Shown here piece after piece: positions 23,912 through 35,190 of a DNA stretch of 64,000 nucleotides (the stretch's first letter is position 1; every line of letters starts with the position of its first letter). Location of the stretch: the NCBI GenBank assembly GCA_963921195.1, contig OY992537.1, positions 82,349,287 through 82,413,286 of the forward strand. The letters are read 5' to 3'. Under the pieces are notes generated by a model. It ran no database searches. It saw nothing but the letters and a program-made list of their open reading frames with translations, and had not been told where the DNA came from. The stretch is from Pegoplata infirma (taxonomy: Eukaryota > Arthropoda > Insecta > Diptera > Anthomyiidae). Position numbers and translations under genes: made by a program.

Positions 23912-24733
23912 TGTTGGCGGAAATTACTATTTCCCCAACCAAATTTACATCTATTGGCTTTATTAAAATTTCTGTATTTAAATTCTGTTTTACTTTTATT
24001 TTATTAAAAATAATGTCATTTATAAATTAATAATTATTATAAAATAATGTAATATATCATCAATATTTACTAATCGCTTTATAATTATTTGTAATAATTA
24101 TAATTTAAACATAATTAGTAAATGATCATTAACATTTTCATTTTTATCATTATTATACATATGAGCCACTTGTGGAGGTACCACTGTAGTTATTTTATTA
24201 TTATACTCTCTTTTTAATGAGAAATATAATAATGAAATTATACTAAACATAATCTCATTATCTTTATTGCTAACTACATGTACCCGCTTACAAGTGTGCC
24301 ACTGTAACTTACTTAATGCTCATACTCTCTTTCTAATGAGATACTCACATTATAAATTTATAATATCCAATAATAACTCGTTATTAAATGTCACTCAATT
24401 TAATGACAGGCTAGTAACATGCTCACACATGATATTAGCAGGTCATTTAAATGCAGTGAGAATAACGGGTTAGAATTATTCTCATTATATAGAAACTTTA
24501 GAACAATAATATATAAAAACTAAATATTCAAATATTAATAGCTTTGTATATTGTAAAATTGTTTCGTTCGTCCCTTTTGTTATTAAACTGGTGAACAGAA
24601 CACATCAATTGGTAAATTTAAATAAACCACATTTTTACATCAAAATTTAAAACATATTAGGTGCGTTTTTCTTTACTATACTTATATTGAAATAAAATTG
24701 AAATTTCAATAAAGTTTTCTTATAACTTAAACA
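23912..24733 (+). repeat. BEL 5' LTR
   Basis: 822 bp, TG...CA termini. AATAAA-type signals occur near the 3' side (about 24690-24712), where the RNA would be polyadenylated. Same length and, as read, same sequence as the 3' LTR. Confidence 0.95.
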
Positions 24734-24734
24734 T

Positions 24735-24752
24735 TGGTGCCGAAACCCGGGA
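24735..24752 (+). other. Primer binding site (tRNA-Phe)
   Basis: TGGTGCCGAAACCCGGGA starts two bases after the LTR ends. Its complement is the 3' end of the insect tRNA-Phe acceptor and T-stem followed by CCA, so tRNA-Phe is the likely primer of minus-strand synthesis. Confidence 0.85.
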
Positions 24753-25486
24753 ATCCGTTCCCATTTCAATACAAATTAATAATAAAAGAAATTAAATCAA
24801 TTTAAATATATATTTAACTTGGTCAATTTGATTTGTTAGTGGAATTTGTGAATTTTAATAATTGTTAATTTTAATAAATTTTAAATTATTAACAAAATTG
24901 AATAAATACCATTAACATATACAAATAAAATATTGATACAGTTTGGTGAAACGAGTTAATTAATTGTAATAAATTTGTGAATTTTTTAAATAATAAAAAA
25001 ACAATTAAAAAAAAAAAAACATTTGTGTGACAAAAATTTATAACGATACATGAAAATTAACTCTGCTCATTATTAAACTGAATTCTGTGAATATTTCACC
25101 AGGTTTCACAGTCCGCATGTGTTTGGTTTAAATAAAATATTTTTTACTGCAATTTTATACACCTGCAAGCAAAACGTTATCGTTAACGTTTGTTTTCGTA
25201 GTTTCATTTACGTTGAGAAAAAAAAATACGAAACTTTGTATATTTGCAAGTTATTTTATTTTAATATAATAAAATATTCAAACGCAGACGCACATTTAAA
25301 ATTGTTTAAGCAAGTTTAGTACATCTATACACTGCTTAACGTGGTTTTTAAAACTTTAATTGCAAAAACGTAAATTTATTGTGTATTCGAAATTATTTGA
25401 TTTTAAATCTTGAATTTTATATTTAAAAACATTTAATTCATACGAATATAATTTATATTACGAAAATTTAACAATTCGTACGAACA
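24753..25486 (+). other. BEL 5' leader, untranslated
   Basis: About 730 bp of very AT-rich leader between the primer site and the Gag-Pol ATG. No conserved coding frame is visible; it presumably includes the packaging region. Confidence 0.6.
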
Positions 25487-28400
25487 ATGAGTGATTTAGA
25501 AACTCTAATTGCATCCCAACGTTCCTTGATATCGACCATTGAAACATTACATGGAAGGTTTCAGTCGAAAACTAATTCGGAGAAAACTCGAGGCTATCTC
25601 GGTAGCCTCATGCAGGAACTTGAAACTTATTTTCAACATTTTAAATATCAGCATGATGAGATTTTACGAGTTATTCGTGAAACGGAATTAGAAGCTGATC
25701 ATGTTCCATATATGTCAGACGGCTGCTATTTTGATTTTTTGGAGATGTACTTGACTTTTAAGGGTAACATCGTAGATAGTCTTCCATCAAACGAAACTTT
25801 TCAATCACCATTCAGTAGTACATTCGTCATGCCCTCTAGTCAAGCAGACCTCTCAACATGCGTTGACACAAAACTTCCTAAAATCTCCCTTCCAAAATTT
25901 TCGGGAGACTACATGGAGTGGATCCCATTCAGGGATATTTACGTGTCATTAGTCCATCAAAATCCGTCACTTTCTAATATTCAAAAATTTTATTATTTAA
26001 AGGGTACTCTTTCTGGAGAGGCAGCCAGTCTTATAAAAACAATTTCTGCCACTGATGCAAACTACAACACTGCTTGGAATACCTTAGAGGCTAGATACCA
26101 CAATAAAAAAATTATTGTGGAATCACTAGTATCTAAGATATTTAATATTCCAAACTCCGATGGTAGTGTGCACGGTATTAAGACTATTCTTGATACCACT
26201 CAAGAATGCCTCTCCTCCTTGGCGAATTTAGACATAAAAACTGATTCTTCAGATCCATTTTTAATGCACTTGATTAACAATAAACTTGACCCACAAACAA
26301 AAAAGGAATGGATGCAGTCGTTGACATCTACAGATGTGCCAAGTATTACTGAAATGTTTTCTTTTCTAGGAAAAACTTTCAGAACACTTGAATCACTAGA
26401 TGACCCTGTCCCTTCTTCTAGTCATAGACTTCCAAAACCAAGCACTTTTAAATCTAACAAAAGGGTTTCATGTAATAATGGCAGTTTGCCTCAGAAATTA
26501 GCTTCTTGTTTGTTTTGCCAGAAGAATCATTTCATTTCGAAATGTTATAAGTTCTTAGCTTTGTCATTAAAAGCAAAGCTTGAATTTCTTACTAATAGGA
26601 AAATTTGCAAAAACTGCTTATCTTCTGGACACATCGAGGACAATTGTTCTTCCCCTTACAGATGTGCAACGTGCAGAGAACCACATCACTCAATCTTGCA
26701 TGTTGACGAAACGGTTTCTGCTCGAAACACTACAATTGCTTATTCTGATAATACAGAAGACTGCCAGCTTGCTTCTCATGGTGCTCATACATTCCAAAAT
26801 GTATTATTGTACACCATTCGCCTATTTGTGCATACAAATAGTGGATTACATCCACTGCGAGCTCTTCTGGATCCAGGATCCCAAGGTAGCCTTATTTCTG
26901 AATCTGCTGCTCAACTATTGCGGCTTCAAAAACATAAAACGCATTGTAGAGTTGTCGGTGTTGGGTGTGGAAATGAAAATGTATCCAAATTTACCGTCCA
27001 GTTGGACTTATGGTCTCGTAAATGTCAACCAATCTTATCGTGCTCTGCCCTGGTTTTACCTGGTATTTCATCTTATACTCCTAACCCTTCCTCAAGGAGC
27101 TTAGTGTTACCTAAACTTGATCAGGACAGTTTAGCTGATCCGTTTTATTATAAATCAGACTCCATTGACATGATTCTTGGATCTGATATTTGTTCCAAAA
27201 TTAAGATACCTTCCGAATCATTCATACACAATGATTTGTTCTTTCAAAATACCGTTTTCGGATGGGTATTTTCTGGTATGTCCGAGTCCGTTTCAACAAA
27301 CATTGTTCATTTTCATCATATTAATTTGGAAAACATTTTAAAGTCGTTTTGGGAACAAGAGGAAGGTTCCTACAAAAGAGATCTGACCGAGGAAGAATTA
27401 GCTTGTGAAAAACTTTTCAAGGCAACTACCAAAAGAACGTCTTCCGGTCGTTACATTGTAGATCTACCCTTTAAATCGTACTTAACCGATGGTTCTTTTC
27501 CTAAACTGCATCATAATATGATCGGTGCTCTTAAACGCTTCAACCAGTTGGAAACTTCTTTCTCCAAACGTCCCCTGTTCGCAGAAACTTATAAAAATTT
27601 CATGAAGGAATATGAAACCTTAGGTCACATGTCAAAGATTGGCACATATCCAGCAGATATTCAGGAAAACTCCTACTTTTTGCCACATCACGGCGTTTTT
27701 AAAGAAGATAGTACTACTACAAAATTAAGGGTCGTTTTTGATGGTAGTAGCCATATAGATGGTCACCATTCACTTAATGAAGAACTTTCTCCAGGTCCCG
27801 CTTTACAAAACGATCTTCCACAAATTATGACCAAATGGAGAATCCATAAAATTGCCTTTAGTGCTGACATTGAAAAAATGTTCCGGCAGATTGAGGTCTG
27901 TCCTGAACACCGTGCCTTTCAGCAAATTTTATGGCGATTTAATTCTTGTGATGAAATTTCGATATACCAGTTAAATACTGTAACGTATGGTACTACCTGT
28001 GCGCCATATCTTTCCATTCGTGTGCTTAGGCAACTTGCCGAAGATTACGAATCCGATTTTCCTAACGCATCGCAAGTGTTGATTTTGGACTCATATGTCG
28101 ATGACGTTATTTCTGGTGCTGAGACAACAGAAAAGGCTGTTGATCTACAGAAAAATTTATGCGCTCTTCTTAACAAAGGTGGTTGCAATTTAAGAAAGTG
28201 GATAACTAACTCAAAAGAGTTACTGGACAAAATTCCTGAAGAACACAGAGAAAAATCTCTAACCCTCAATTTTGACCGTGATAATGTAGTAAAAACACTT
28301 GGGATACAGTGGAATACCAGTAGTGACTCATTTTCTTTCAAGATTAACCTTGAACAGTCACTTCATGTTTCTAAACGAACTATTTTGTCAGACACAGCAC

Positions 28401-29764
28401 GTGTATATGATCCTTTAGGTTGGTTGACACCTTGCACAGTAGTCGCAAAGTCAATATTTAAACAATTATGGGAAAATGGTATAGATTGGGATAGTCAAAT
28501 TCCTAAGGAAATCGAACATAAATGGCTTCAGTACAGATCCGCTTTGCACTCATTTTCGGATCTAAAAATCCCAAGATGGATCCATTGTTGCGGAGACTTT
28601 AATATTTCCCTTCACGGGTTTTGTGATGCCTCCTCTGTAGCTTACGCTGCAGCAGTTTACGCAAGAGTGGAGACCCCAGACGGAATTTTTATTAACCTTC
28701 TTCAAGCAAAATCTAAAGTATCTCCCATAAAGACTGTCTCTATACCACGGCTTGAGCTCTGTGCTGCTACCCTTTTAGTGAAACTAGTAAAAAAGGTGCA
28801 GGACTCATTTACTGACTTAAAAATAGAAAATAATTTTTTTTGGAGTGACAGTTCCACTGTTCTAAGCTGGATTAGGAAACCATCTTCGCATTGGACAGTA
28901 TATGTGGCCAATAGAGTCGCTGAAATCCAGCGGCTAAGTAGCCCTCTTCAGTGGAAATATGTTCCATCTGCCTTAAATCCAGCTGATTGTGCCTCAAGAG
29001 GTATTTTTCCTAATGAACTAGTTGAATGTCAAACGTGGTGGTTTGGTCCCCAATTTTTATATAATTCGCCGTGCTCATGGCCTAAACCCCTTTCTAATTT
29101 TGAAAGCTCTGAGGAGCAAAGAAAACCTAAAACTTCTAATTTACCTAAAATTTCCGAACCTAAAGTCTCTTCACATACCTTAGCTGAAACTTCTGAAAAA
29201 GTTGATTTTAGTAATCTAAGGGAAAAAACTTCCCCTTACCCATATTTTCTTTTAAGGGCTTCCAAGCTTTCACTATTACTAAAATCAATATCACTTTGCT
29301 TCCGGTATTGCCACAATGCCAAAAATCATACCACAAACTCAGAACTAATGGAGTTTGGTCCTTTAAAAGTCTCTACATTGGAGAGCACACTATGTAAACT
29401 ACTTAAAATTACGCAAGCGATTGATTTTACAGAAGACATTAAAACGCTCATATCGAAGGGTGAAGCTAAAAATCGTGCCCTACAGAAACTTATGCCATTT
29501 ATAGATAAGGATGGACTCATTCGTGTGGGCGGTCGTTTACAAAACTCAACTCTGCCTTATATGGTCAAGCATCCAATTCTGTTGGCTAAAAGTAACCCTA
29601 TTTCTAAGCTCATAATAAGAGATTCTCACGAAAAAACCTTACATGGTGGTATCACCTTAACAATGTCTTATGTTAACAGAAAATACTGGATAATATCTGG
29701 AAATCAATTAGCAAAAAATATTATTAACAGTTGTATGATTTGCTTTAAGTACACTGCTAAGTAG
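25487..29764 (+). CDS. BEL/Pao Gag-Pol polyprotein, N-terminal 1425 codons
   Basis: Single ATG-initiated frame. The Gag part has the Pao motif LPKISLPKFSGDYMEWIPF near residue 130. Three Cys-rich knuckles follow: CLFCQKNHFISKC (~340), CKNCLSSGHIEDNC (~374) and CATCREPHH (~393). The protease active site reads LLDPGSQ (~459), with Pro where Ser or Thr is usual. Reverse transcriptase motifs are KLRVVFDGSS, AFSADIEKMFRQI and SYVDD (~868). RNase H has FCDAS, RLELCAA, WSDSST and NPADCASRG (~1045-1165). The integrase zinc-binding region (HEKTLHGG...CMICFKYTAK) closes the frame. It normally polymerises cDNA in virus-like particles. The stop at 29762 belongs to an inserted MITE; the frame continues at 30509. 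Confidence 0.95.
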   Translation: MSDLETLIASQRSLISTIETLHGRFQSKTNSEKTRGYLGSLMQELETYFQHFKYQHDEILRVIRETELEADHVPYMSDGCYFDFLEMYLTFKGNIVDSLPSNETFQSPFSSTFVMPSSQADLSTCVDTKLPKISLPKFSGDYMEWIPFRDIYVSLVHQNPSLSNIQKFYYLKGTLSGEAASLIKTISATDANYNTAWNTLEARYHNKKIIVESLVSKIFNIPNSDGSVHGIKTILDTTQECLSSLANLDIKTDSSDPFLMHLINNKLDPQTKKEWMQSLTSTDVPSITEMFSFLGKTFRTLESLDDPVPSSSHRLPKPSTFKSNKRVSCNNGSLPQKLASCLFCQKNHFISKCYKFLALSLKAKLEFLTNRKICKNCLSSGHIEDNCSSPYRCATCREPHHSILHVDETVSARNTTIAYSDNTEDCQLASHGAHTFQNVLLYTIRLFVHTNSGLHPLRALLDPGSQGSLISESAAQLLRLQKHKTHCRVVGVGCGNENVSKFTVQLDLWSRKCQPILSCSALVLPGISSYTPNPSSRSLVLPKLDQDSLADPFYYKSDSIDMILGSDICSKIKIPSESFIHNDLFFQNTVFGWVFSGMSESVSTNIVHFHHINLENILKSFWEQEEGSYKRDLTEEELACEKLFKATTKRTSSGRYIVDLPFKSYLTDGSFPKLHHNMIGALKRFNQLETSFSKRPLFAETYKNFMKEYETLGHMSKIGTYPADIQENSYFLPHHGVFKEDSTTTKLRVVFDGSSHIDGHHSLNEELSPGPALQNDLPQIMTKWRIHKIAFSADIEKMFRQIEVCPEHRAFQQILWRFNSCDEISIYQLNTVTYGTTCAPYLSIRVLRQLAEDYESDFPNASQVLILDSYVDDVISGAETTEKAVDLQKNLCALLNKGGCNLRKWITNSKELLDKIPEEHREKSLTLNFDRDNVVKTLGIQWNTSSDSFSFKINLEQSLHVSKRTILSDTARVYDPLGWLTPCTVVAKSIFKQLWENGIDWDSQIPKEIEHKWLQYRSALHSFSDLKIPRWIHCCGDFNISLHGFCDASSVAYAAAVYARVETPDGIFINLLQAKSKVSPIKTVSIPRLELCAATLLVKLVKKVQDSFTDLKIENNFFWSDSSTVLSWIRKPSSHWTVYVANRVAEIQRLSSPLQWKYVPSALNPADCASRGIFPNELVECQTWWFGPQFLYNSPCSWPKPLSNFESSEEQRKPKTSNLPKISEPKVSSHTLAETSEKVDFSNLREKTSPYPYFLLRASKLSLLLKSISLCFRYCHNAKNHTTNSELMEFGPLKVSTLESTLCKLLKITQAIDFTEDIKTLISKGEAKNRALQKLMPFIDKDGLIRVGGRLQNSTLPYMVKHPILLAKSNPISKLIIRDSHEKTLHGGITLTMSYVNRKYWIISGNQLAKNIINSCMICFKYTAK

Positions 29765-30500
29765 TGTGGCCCAACAACATATGGAAAAATACCAAGTATA
29801 ACTCACAACTGAACGTACCTCAAAATATGATAGATGGCATCGTAATGAACAATTTGCGCCAAATTTCAGCACCCTACAACGACTGGAAGGGGATGCTAAC
29901 TCATCATAAGTGTTTGCAACCTCCAAAGAAATCTTGAAATTTTTTTTATTGGAATCTTAAAAATAACCATATGAAATGCTAGCGTAACAAGAGCACATAA
30001 TTCACATGTGGCCATTTTGTCCTAAGTTTGTCCTTAAACAAAAAAAAAAATACATATTAAAAAAAGCGGAACCCTGCATTTCACTAAAACCGCTGTAACT
30101 CAAAAACTATGCGGACCATTAAGTTGCGATGAAGTTCATTTGAAAGGTAATACAAATATCTTTCATTTGAGTATAATATCCAAAAATTTTTTTTTTGTTT
30201 TTTTCCTAATCGAAACTAAAATGTCCTTATTGTCCTTTGTAGGCAACCTTAGGGCAAAATGGCCATATGTGACTTATTTGCTCTTGTAGCGATACCATTC
30301 CATGTAGTAATTTTTAGGATTGCAAAATTTTTTTTTTTTAGATTTCTTCGGAGGTTGCAAACACATGTGATCAGTTAGCATCCCCTTCTAATCGTCGTAG
30401 GGTGCTGCAATTTGGCTCAAAATATTAGTTACGATACCATTTTTCATTTTTTAAGGTACGTTGACCTGTAGCGAAACAAAAGGAATTTTGGGCCACCCTA
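29762..30500. mobile_element. hAT-type palindromic MITE inside BEL integrase
   Basis: A 739-bp insertion with TIRs TAGTGTGGCCCAA (left) and TAGGGTGGCCCAAAA (right, minus strand). It is flanked by the 8-bp repeat CTGCTAAG (29754-29761, 30501-30508), which fits the hAT preference nTnnnnAn. The two halves are long imperfect inverted arms of roughly 270 bp; for example GGGGATGCTAACT recurs inverted as AGTTAGCATCCCC. The central ~200 bp is unique. No transposase. Removing the insertion and one duplication keeps the BEL reading frame in phase. A degraded relative lies at 44391-44670. Confidence 0.9.
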
Positions 30501-30508
30501 CTGCTAAG

Positions 30509-31585
30509 GCTTCAGGACAACTAATGGGAAATTTGCCGTCTGTCCGTTTAAGTGTTACCAGACCCTTTAAACACAGTGGTGTTGATTATGCAGGTCCTCT
30601 GTCCGTCAAGAACTCCACTCTCAGGTCTGCTGTAACATCTAAAGGATATATTTGTCTATTCGTGTGCATGGTCACCAAGGCCATTCATTTAGAGGCAGTT
30701 TCTGATCTAACAACCAATGCATTTTTAGCCGCCTTTAGGCGTTTTGTCTCACGTAGAGGTGCATGTACTGACATTTATTCAGATTGTGGCACAAATTTTT
30801 TCGGAGCCTCAAAAGAGCTCCAGGTTCTTCTAAATAAAAGCCAAAAATCACTACCTGAAGATCTACGAGCAAATCTGGCGACAAATGGCACAGATTGGCA
30901 CTTTATTCCTCCTGCTTCACCCAAATTTGGAGGCCTTTGGGAAGCAGGGGTTAAATCTGTTAAATATCATTTGAAACGAATTATAAATGAAAGAATACTA
31001 AGTTTTGAAGAACTAACAACTTTACTTTGTCAAATAGAAAGTTGCCTAAATTCTCGTCCGTTATGTCCGTTATCCTCTGATCCGTCCGACATCGACGCGT
31101 TGACTCCAGCGCACTTTCTTATAGGTGAACCAACCAATTGTATCCAAGAGGAAAATTTACTGGATCACAACATTAATCACCTAACCCGTTGGAAGGCAGT
31201 TCAAAATCTAAAGCAACATTTCTGGAAACGATGGTATTTAGAGTACATAAATCGACTACAAGCTCGACCGAAATGGTTAAAATCGAAACCAGATGCAAAA
31301 GTTGGTGATTTGGTGCTGATTGCTGACGAGAGATGTGCCCCAGGTCAATGGCTTTTAGGTCGTATACGTGAAGTCCACCCAGGCTCTGATGGTCGTGTTC
31401 GAGTCGTATCTGTTTTAACAAAACATAATAAAATTATCAAAAGACCAATTTCTAAAATTTGTTTTTTACCTACAGATTCTACTCTTGATGATTCTACACC
31501 TATACCCAGTTCTACATGTGCTGATGGAGGGATGGAGCCTATTTCTGACGCTGTGAGTCGGAGCACAGCGAAGTCTACAGACTAA
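30509..31585 (+). pseudogene. BEL integrase catalytic core and C-terminus, cut off by MITE
   Basis: The remaining 358 codons of Gag-Pol, in phase with 25487-29764 but separated by the MITE. It holds the retroviral-type integrase core with the three acidic residues in SGVDYAGPL (~30578), YSDCGTNFFGA (~30779) and FGGLWEAGVKSVK (~30930). A C-terminal region (KVGDLVLIADERCAPGQWLL, RVRVVSVLTK) is typical of BEL elements. Integrase inserts the cDNA copy into the host genome. An ATG-less read-through from MITE sequence also exists upstream but is not meaningful. Because of the break, this copy probably needs integrase from another copy. Confidence 0.9.
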
Positions 31586-31653
31586 ACCAAATCACTCCCA
31601 CCGTTAGGCCGTCCTTTCCAAAATTCTACAACACTTAAGAACTTGTGTTCTTC

Positions 31654-31664
31654 AGGGGGGAGTA
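31654..31664 (+). other. Polypurine tract
   Basis: AGGGGGGAGTA directly before the 3' LTR; the expected plus-strand primer site for the BEL element. Confidence 0.75.
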
Positions 31665-32486
31665 TGTTGGCGGAAATTACTATTTCCCCAACCAAATTTA
31701 CATCTATTGGCTTTATTAAAATTTCTGTATTTAAATTCTGTTTTACTTTTATTTTATTAAAAATAATGTCATTTATAAATTAATAATTATTATAAAATAA
31801 TGTAATATATCATCAATATTTACTAATCGCTTTATAATTATTTGTAATAATTATAATTTAAACATAATTAGTAAATGATCATTAACATTTTCATTTTTAT
31901 CATTATTATACATATGAGCCACTTGTGGAGGTACCACTGTAGTTATTTTATTATTATACTCTCTTTTTAATGAGAAATATAATAATGAAATTATACTAAA
32001 CATAATCTCATTATCTTTATTGCTAACTACATGTACCCGCTTACAAGTGTGCCACTGTAACTTACTTAATGCTCATACTCTCTTTCTAATGAGATACTCA
32101 CATTATAAATTTATAATATCCAATAATAACTCGTTATTAAATGTCACTCAATTTAATGACAGGCTAGTAACATGCTCACACATGATATTAGCAGGTCATT
32201 TAAATGCAGTGAGAATAACGGGTTAGAATTATTCTCATTATATAGAAACTTTAGAACAATAATATATAAAAACTAAATATTCAAATATTAATAGCTTTGT
32301 ATATTGTAAAATTGTTTCGTTCGTCCCTTTTGTTATTAAACTGGTGAACAGAACACATCAATTGGTAAATTTAAATAAACCACATTTTTACATCAAAATT
32401 TAAAACATATTAGGTGCGTTTTTCTTTACTATACTTATATTGAAATAAAATTGAAATTTCAATAAAGTTTTCTTATAACTTAAACA
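31665..32486 (+). repeat. BEL 3' LTR
   Basis: 822 bp, matching the 5' LTR throughout by eye, followed by the GATAT duplication and then TE-A sequence. Confidence 0.95.
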
Positions 32487-32491
32487 GATAT

Positions 32492-32670
32492 CATATATGA
32501 GACCATATACAGTATCATATATAGTGTCAAATATGGTCTCATATATGAACATATTCCAAAATTGGCGCTTATATAAGACACGATCATATATGATCCAATA
32601 TATGTGATCATATATTGTATCATATATTGGGTCATATATTGGATCATATATTGGATCATATATGATCTTG
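32492..32670. repeat. CATATATG subterminal array, TE-A left
   Basis: Many ATCATATATGAT, CCAATATATGA and CCATATACAG units at irregular 10-20 bp spacing. The mirror array is at 35030-35190, and the TE-B equivalents are at 38545-38700 and 40785-40985. Clustered near both ends, these are candidate transposase-binding motifs. Confidence 0.7.
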
Positions 32671-33183
32671 TTTTCAATTTGTTTTACATTCTTTTTCTTA
32701 TTTTTTAATTTTTTTTTCATCTTAAACTATATGTAATAGATTATTATGTATATATTCACCAGAATTGCAAACGGTGTAAATAAGTATAATTAAAAATGAA
32801 AAATATTTTTTTTTATTCATTATGGGGTTTTTCATATATCTCAATAAAAACCTTTATTTTGATGATTTTGATTTTTTACTTACTCCGTTTGCAAATTTGG
32901 TGATCATATAAAAATATATAATTTAACTTATAGATATTAGAACACATTTTGATAGTAAAAAATAGTAAAGTATTTAAAATATCAAGAAGCGAGCAAAGGG
33001 CTTATTAAAGGAAGGACGATTTCCTTGTTGTTTTCTTGTTTTATTGTTAAATTAGATTTTCTTCAGACTTAGCGGTTTTGTTATGCTATAAACTTCATTT
33101 TAGCATATTTAAAGTCAAAATCTATAAAAAAAAGATATAAAATATTAATATATAAGGTATTTCTAGACATTTTATTGTATTAA

Positions 33184-33454
33184 AGGGCTTGTCACAGGCT
33201 TAATTCCGTTCGGAATTGTAATAAGTGGTTTACTCGTAAAACGCAAAACGAATATTTTTTTTCGGAATTTTAATAAGTGGTTTACTCGTAATACGCAAAA
33301 CGAATATTTTTTTTCGGAATGAAATCACTTTCAAAAATCAAAGTGGGATTCAATTATATAGGAGTGGATTTATTCCGAAAAAATATTTTGTTTTACGTTT
33401 TTAGAGAAAAACTTTCAAACCACTTCGGAACGGAATTGACTCTGTGACAAGCCC
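33184..33454. mobile_element. TTAA-flanked MITE (GGGCTTGTCAC) in TE-A
   Basis: TIRs AGGGCTTGTCACAG and, inverted, GGGCTTGTCACAG, with TTAA on both sides (33180-33183, 33455-33458). It contains two tandem AATAAGTGGTTTACTCGTAA units. A TTAA target is the piggyBac signature, but no transposase is present. The same insertion is in TE-B (40022-40284), so it predates the duplication of this element. Confidence 0.65.
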
Positions 33455-33929
33455 TTAAGTATCACCAACAATAGCATTTGGTGCTGATGGGTTTTATTGA
33501 TAACACTGATATCATTTGAAGAAACAACCATGTGCCTTTAAATATTGACTTCCTAGATACATACATGTTAATAGAGTGTATTTTGTTAAGACCATGGGAT
33601 GCTTAAGACCATCGAATACTTTTTACGGAATTCCAACTTGAAAAAAAATTATTAAAAATAATTCCACATTCCTTTATTCCAGCAAAAAATATCTTGCTAC
33701 TACTAAAAGCATTTTTTACTCATAATAAGCAAATGAGTACTTAAAACTTTTATTAAAAGCAATATATTTAGTAGTATGTTTATTATCTTACTGGGTTATG
33801 TTTGTTAGGATATTTGAAGGAGAGGGATAAATAAACTATTAATACTTACATCATGCCAACAACATTTTCCATGTAGGTAAGGTGACAGACTTCTTGTGAT
33901 TGTTAGTAAAAACGTTGTCCTTCCCAAAT

Positions 33930-34350
33930 CGTAACTCAACATCAAAACTGATTATACATTCTTTTCATTTCCGACAGCAAGGGATGTCAAAAGTTTGTAT
34001 TGTTGAAATCGTAGTGATAACGTTATGGTGGTGCATATGATTTTTCCCCCAAGTTGAGTGAGCTGAACGTTGCTGTAACTCGTAACTCGACCTTCAAACT
34101 GCATATATGTTCTTTCCATTTCCAATTTGCTATTACGACAGTAAGGGATTTCAAAATAGTTTGTAGTGTTGAAATCGTAGTGATAACGTTATGGTGGCGC
34201 ATATGTTCTCTTCCAAGTAGAACAGCTTTCTTCAACTCGTAACTCGGTATCAAAACTGCTAATACGATCTTTTTATTTCCAATTTGATATGGCGTCATTA
34301 AGGGATTTGTAAAAAGTTTGTAATATTGAAATCGTAGTGATAACATTACG
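33930..34350. repeat. ~160-bp tandem repeats inside TE-A
   Basis: Three diverged units sharing GAAATCGTAGTGATAACG, GTAACTCGTAACTCG-like and TCCAATTTG words. The counterpart in TE-B is at about 39160-39550. This is an internal minisatellite, not coding, although it gives rise to open frames by chance. Confidence 0.7.
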
Positions 34351-34356
34351 GTGGTG

Positions 34357-34603
34357 CACAGAGAAAAATAAATTTCCAACTGAACTTTTCAGTTGTATCA
34401 ACTCAAAATTCGGTTGCTGCTACTACATTTTGATGTGGCTAACGAATTTTATAGTTGTATTAATTAAAAGACAGTTGTAATAACAACATTTTGTTGTAAC
34501 TAACGATACTTAGTTGTTTCAACCTTAATTCAAATGCATCCACCGATTTTTTGTTGCAACAGCTGAATTTCAGTTGGAAATTAGCAAATTTGTTTTCTGT
34601 GTG
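34357..34603. mobile_element. MITE with CACA-GAAAA termini in TE-A
   Basis: About 247 bp, starting CACAGAGAAAAATAAATTTCC and ending AAATTTGTTTTCTGTGTG, with internal inverted TTCAACTGAA/TTCAGTTGGAA words. TE-B at about 39139 has the uninterrupted site, proving insertion. The target duplication is TG or TGCA, depending on how the ends are drawn. Confidence 0.7.
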
Positions 34604-35029
34604 TGCATATGCCCTCTCCTCCAAGTTGCGAAAGCTTAACGAAGCTGCGTAGTTTAATTTTCTTCAACATCAAAGAACTCAATAATATTGTTTTTTCGAC
34701 ATTTTGAATACGAAAATTTCCAGTTCATCTTGTTTTGGAATAAAATGTCCACGCTTATACTTGTTATGACGATGAACTGGAAAAAAATGAAAACATGATT
34801 TTAGAATTCTTTATATATATTAATAAAAACTTACCTTTTCCAACATTTGTCTATGTACAAGTCATTTTTTAAGCAGAATATTTTGCAAGTAGGACAATAG
34901 TTGTTAAATTATTTATATGCACCGGTATTGCAGTTAAATTTATGTACACATATATAAGTTAATCGATGGTAATAAAATATAATTTTATTCGTAAAAAACT
35001 TTTTTTGTAATTCTGATTCAAATTTGCAT

Positions 35030-35190
35030 ACATATATGGTTCCATATATGATATCATATATGGTACAAAGTTTACATACGATCTCATATATGGGATCGAT
35101 TTTTGCATATATGGTCGCATATATGTTTCCTTATATGTCATATATGATCAAATAAAGATCAATACATAGCCATATATGAACATACACATT
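35030..35190. repeat. CATATATG subterminal array, TE-A right
   Basis: Repeated GATATCATATATGG, CTCATATATGGG and GTCGCATATATG units ending shortly before the terminal ATTTTTAGCCGGG. Confidence 0.7.

Larger units (their letters stand above)
23912..32486 (+). mobile_element. BEL/Pao LTR retrotransposon, recent insertion
   Basis: An 8575-bp element with two 822-bp LTRs starting TGTTGG and ending AACA. It is flanked by the 5-bp target duplication GATAT (23907-23911, 32487-32491). It has a tRNA-Phe-type primer site, one long Gag-Pol frame, a G-rich polypurine tract and no env-like frame. Its coding region is interrupted only by a 739-bp MITE. Reading the two LTRs side by side I saw no difference, which implies a very recent insertion. 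Domain order protease, reverse transcriptase, RNase H, integrase is as expected for BEL/Pao. Confidence 0.95.

Noticed and set aside
24267..24473. 68-codon frame present identically in both BEL LTRs
   Set aside because: It is duplicated only because the LTRs are identical. It has no known LTR protein resemblance.
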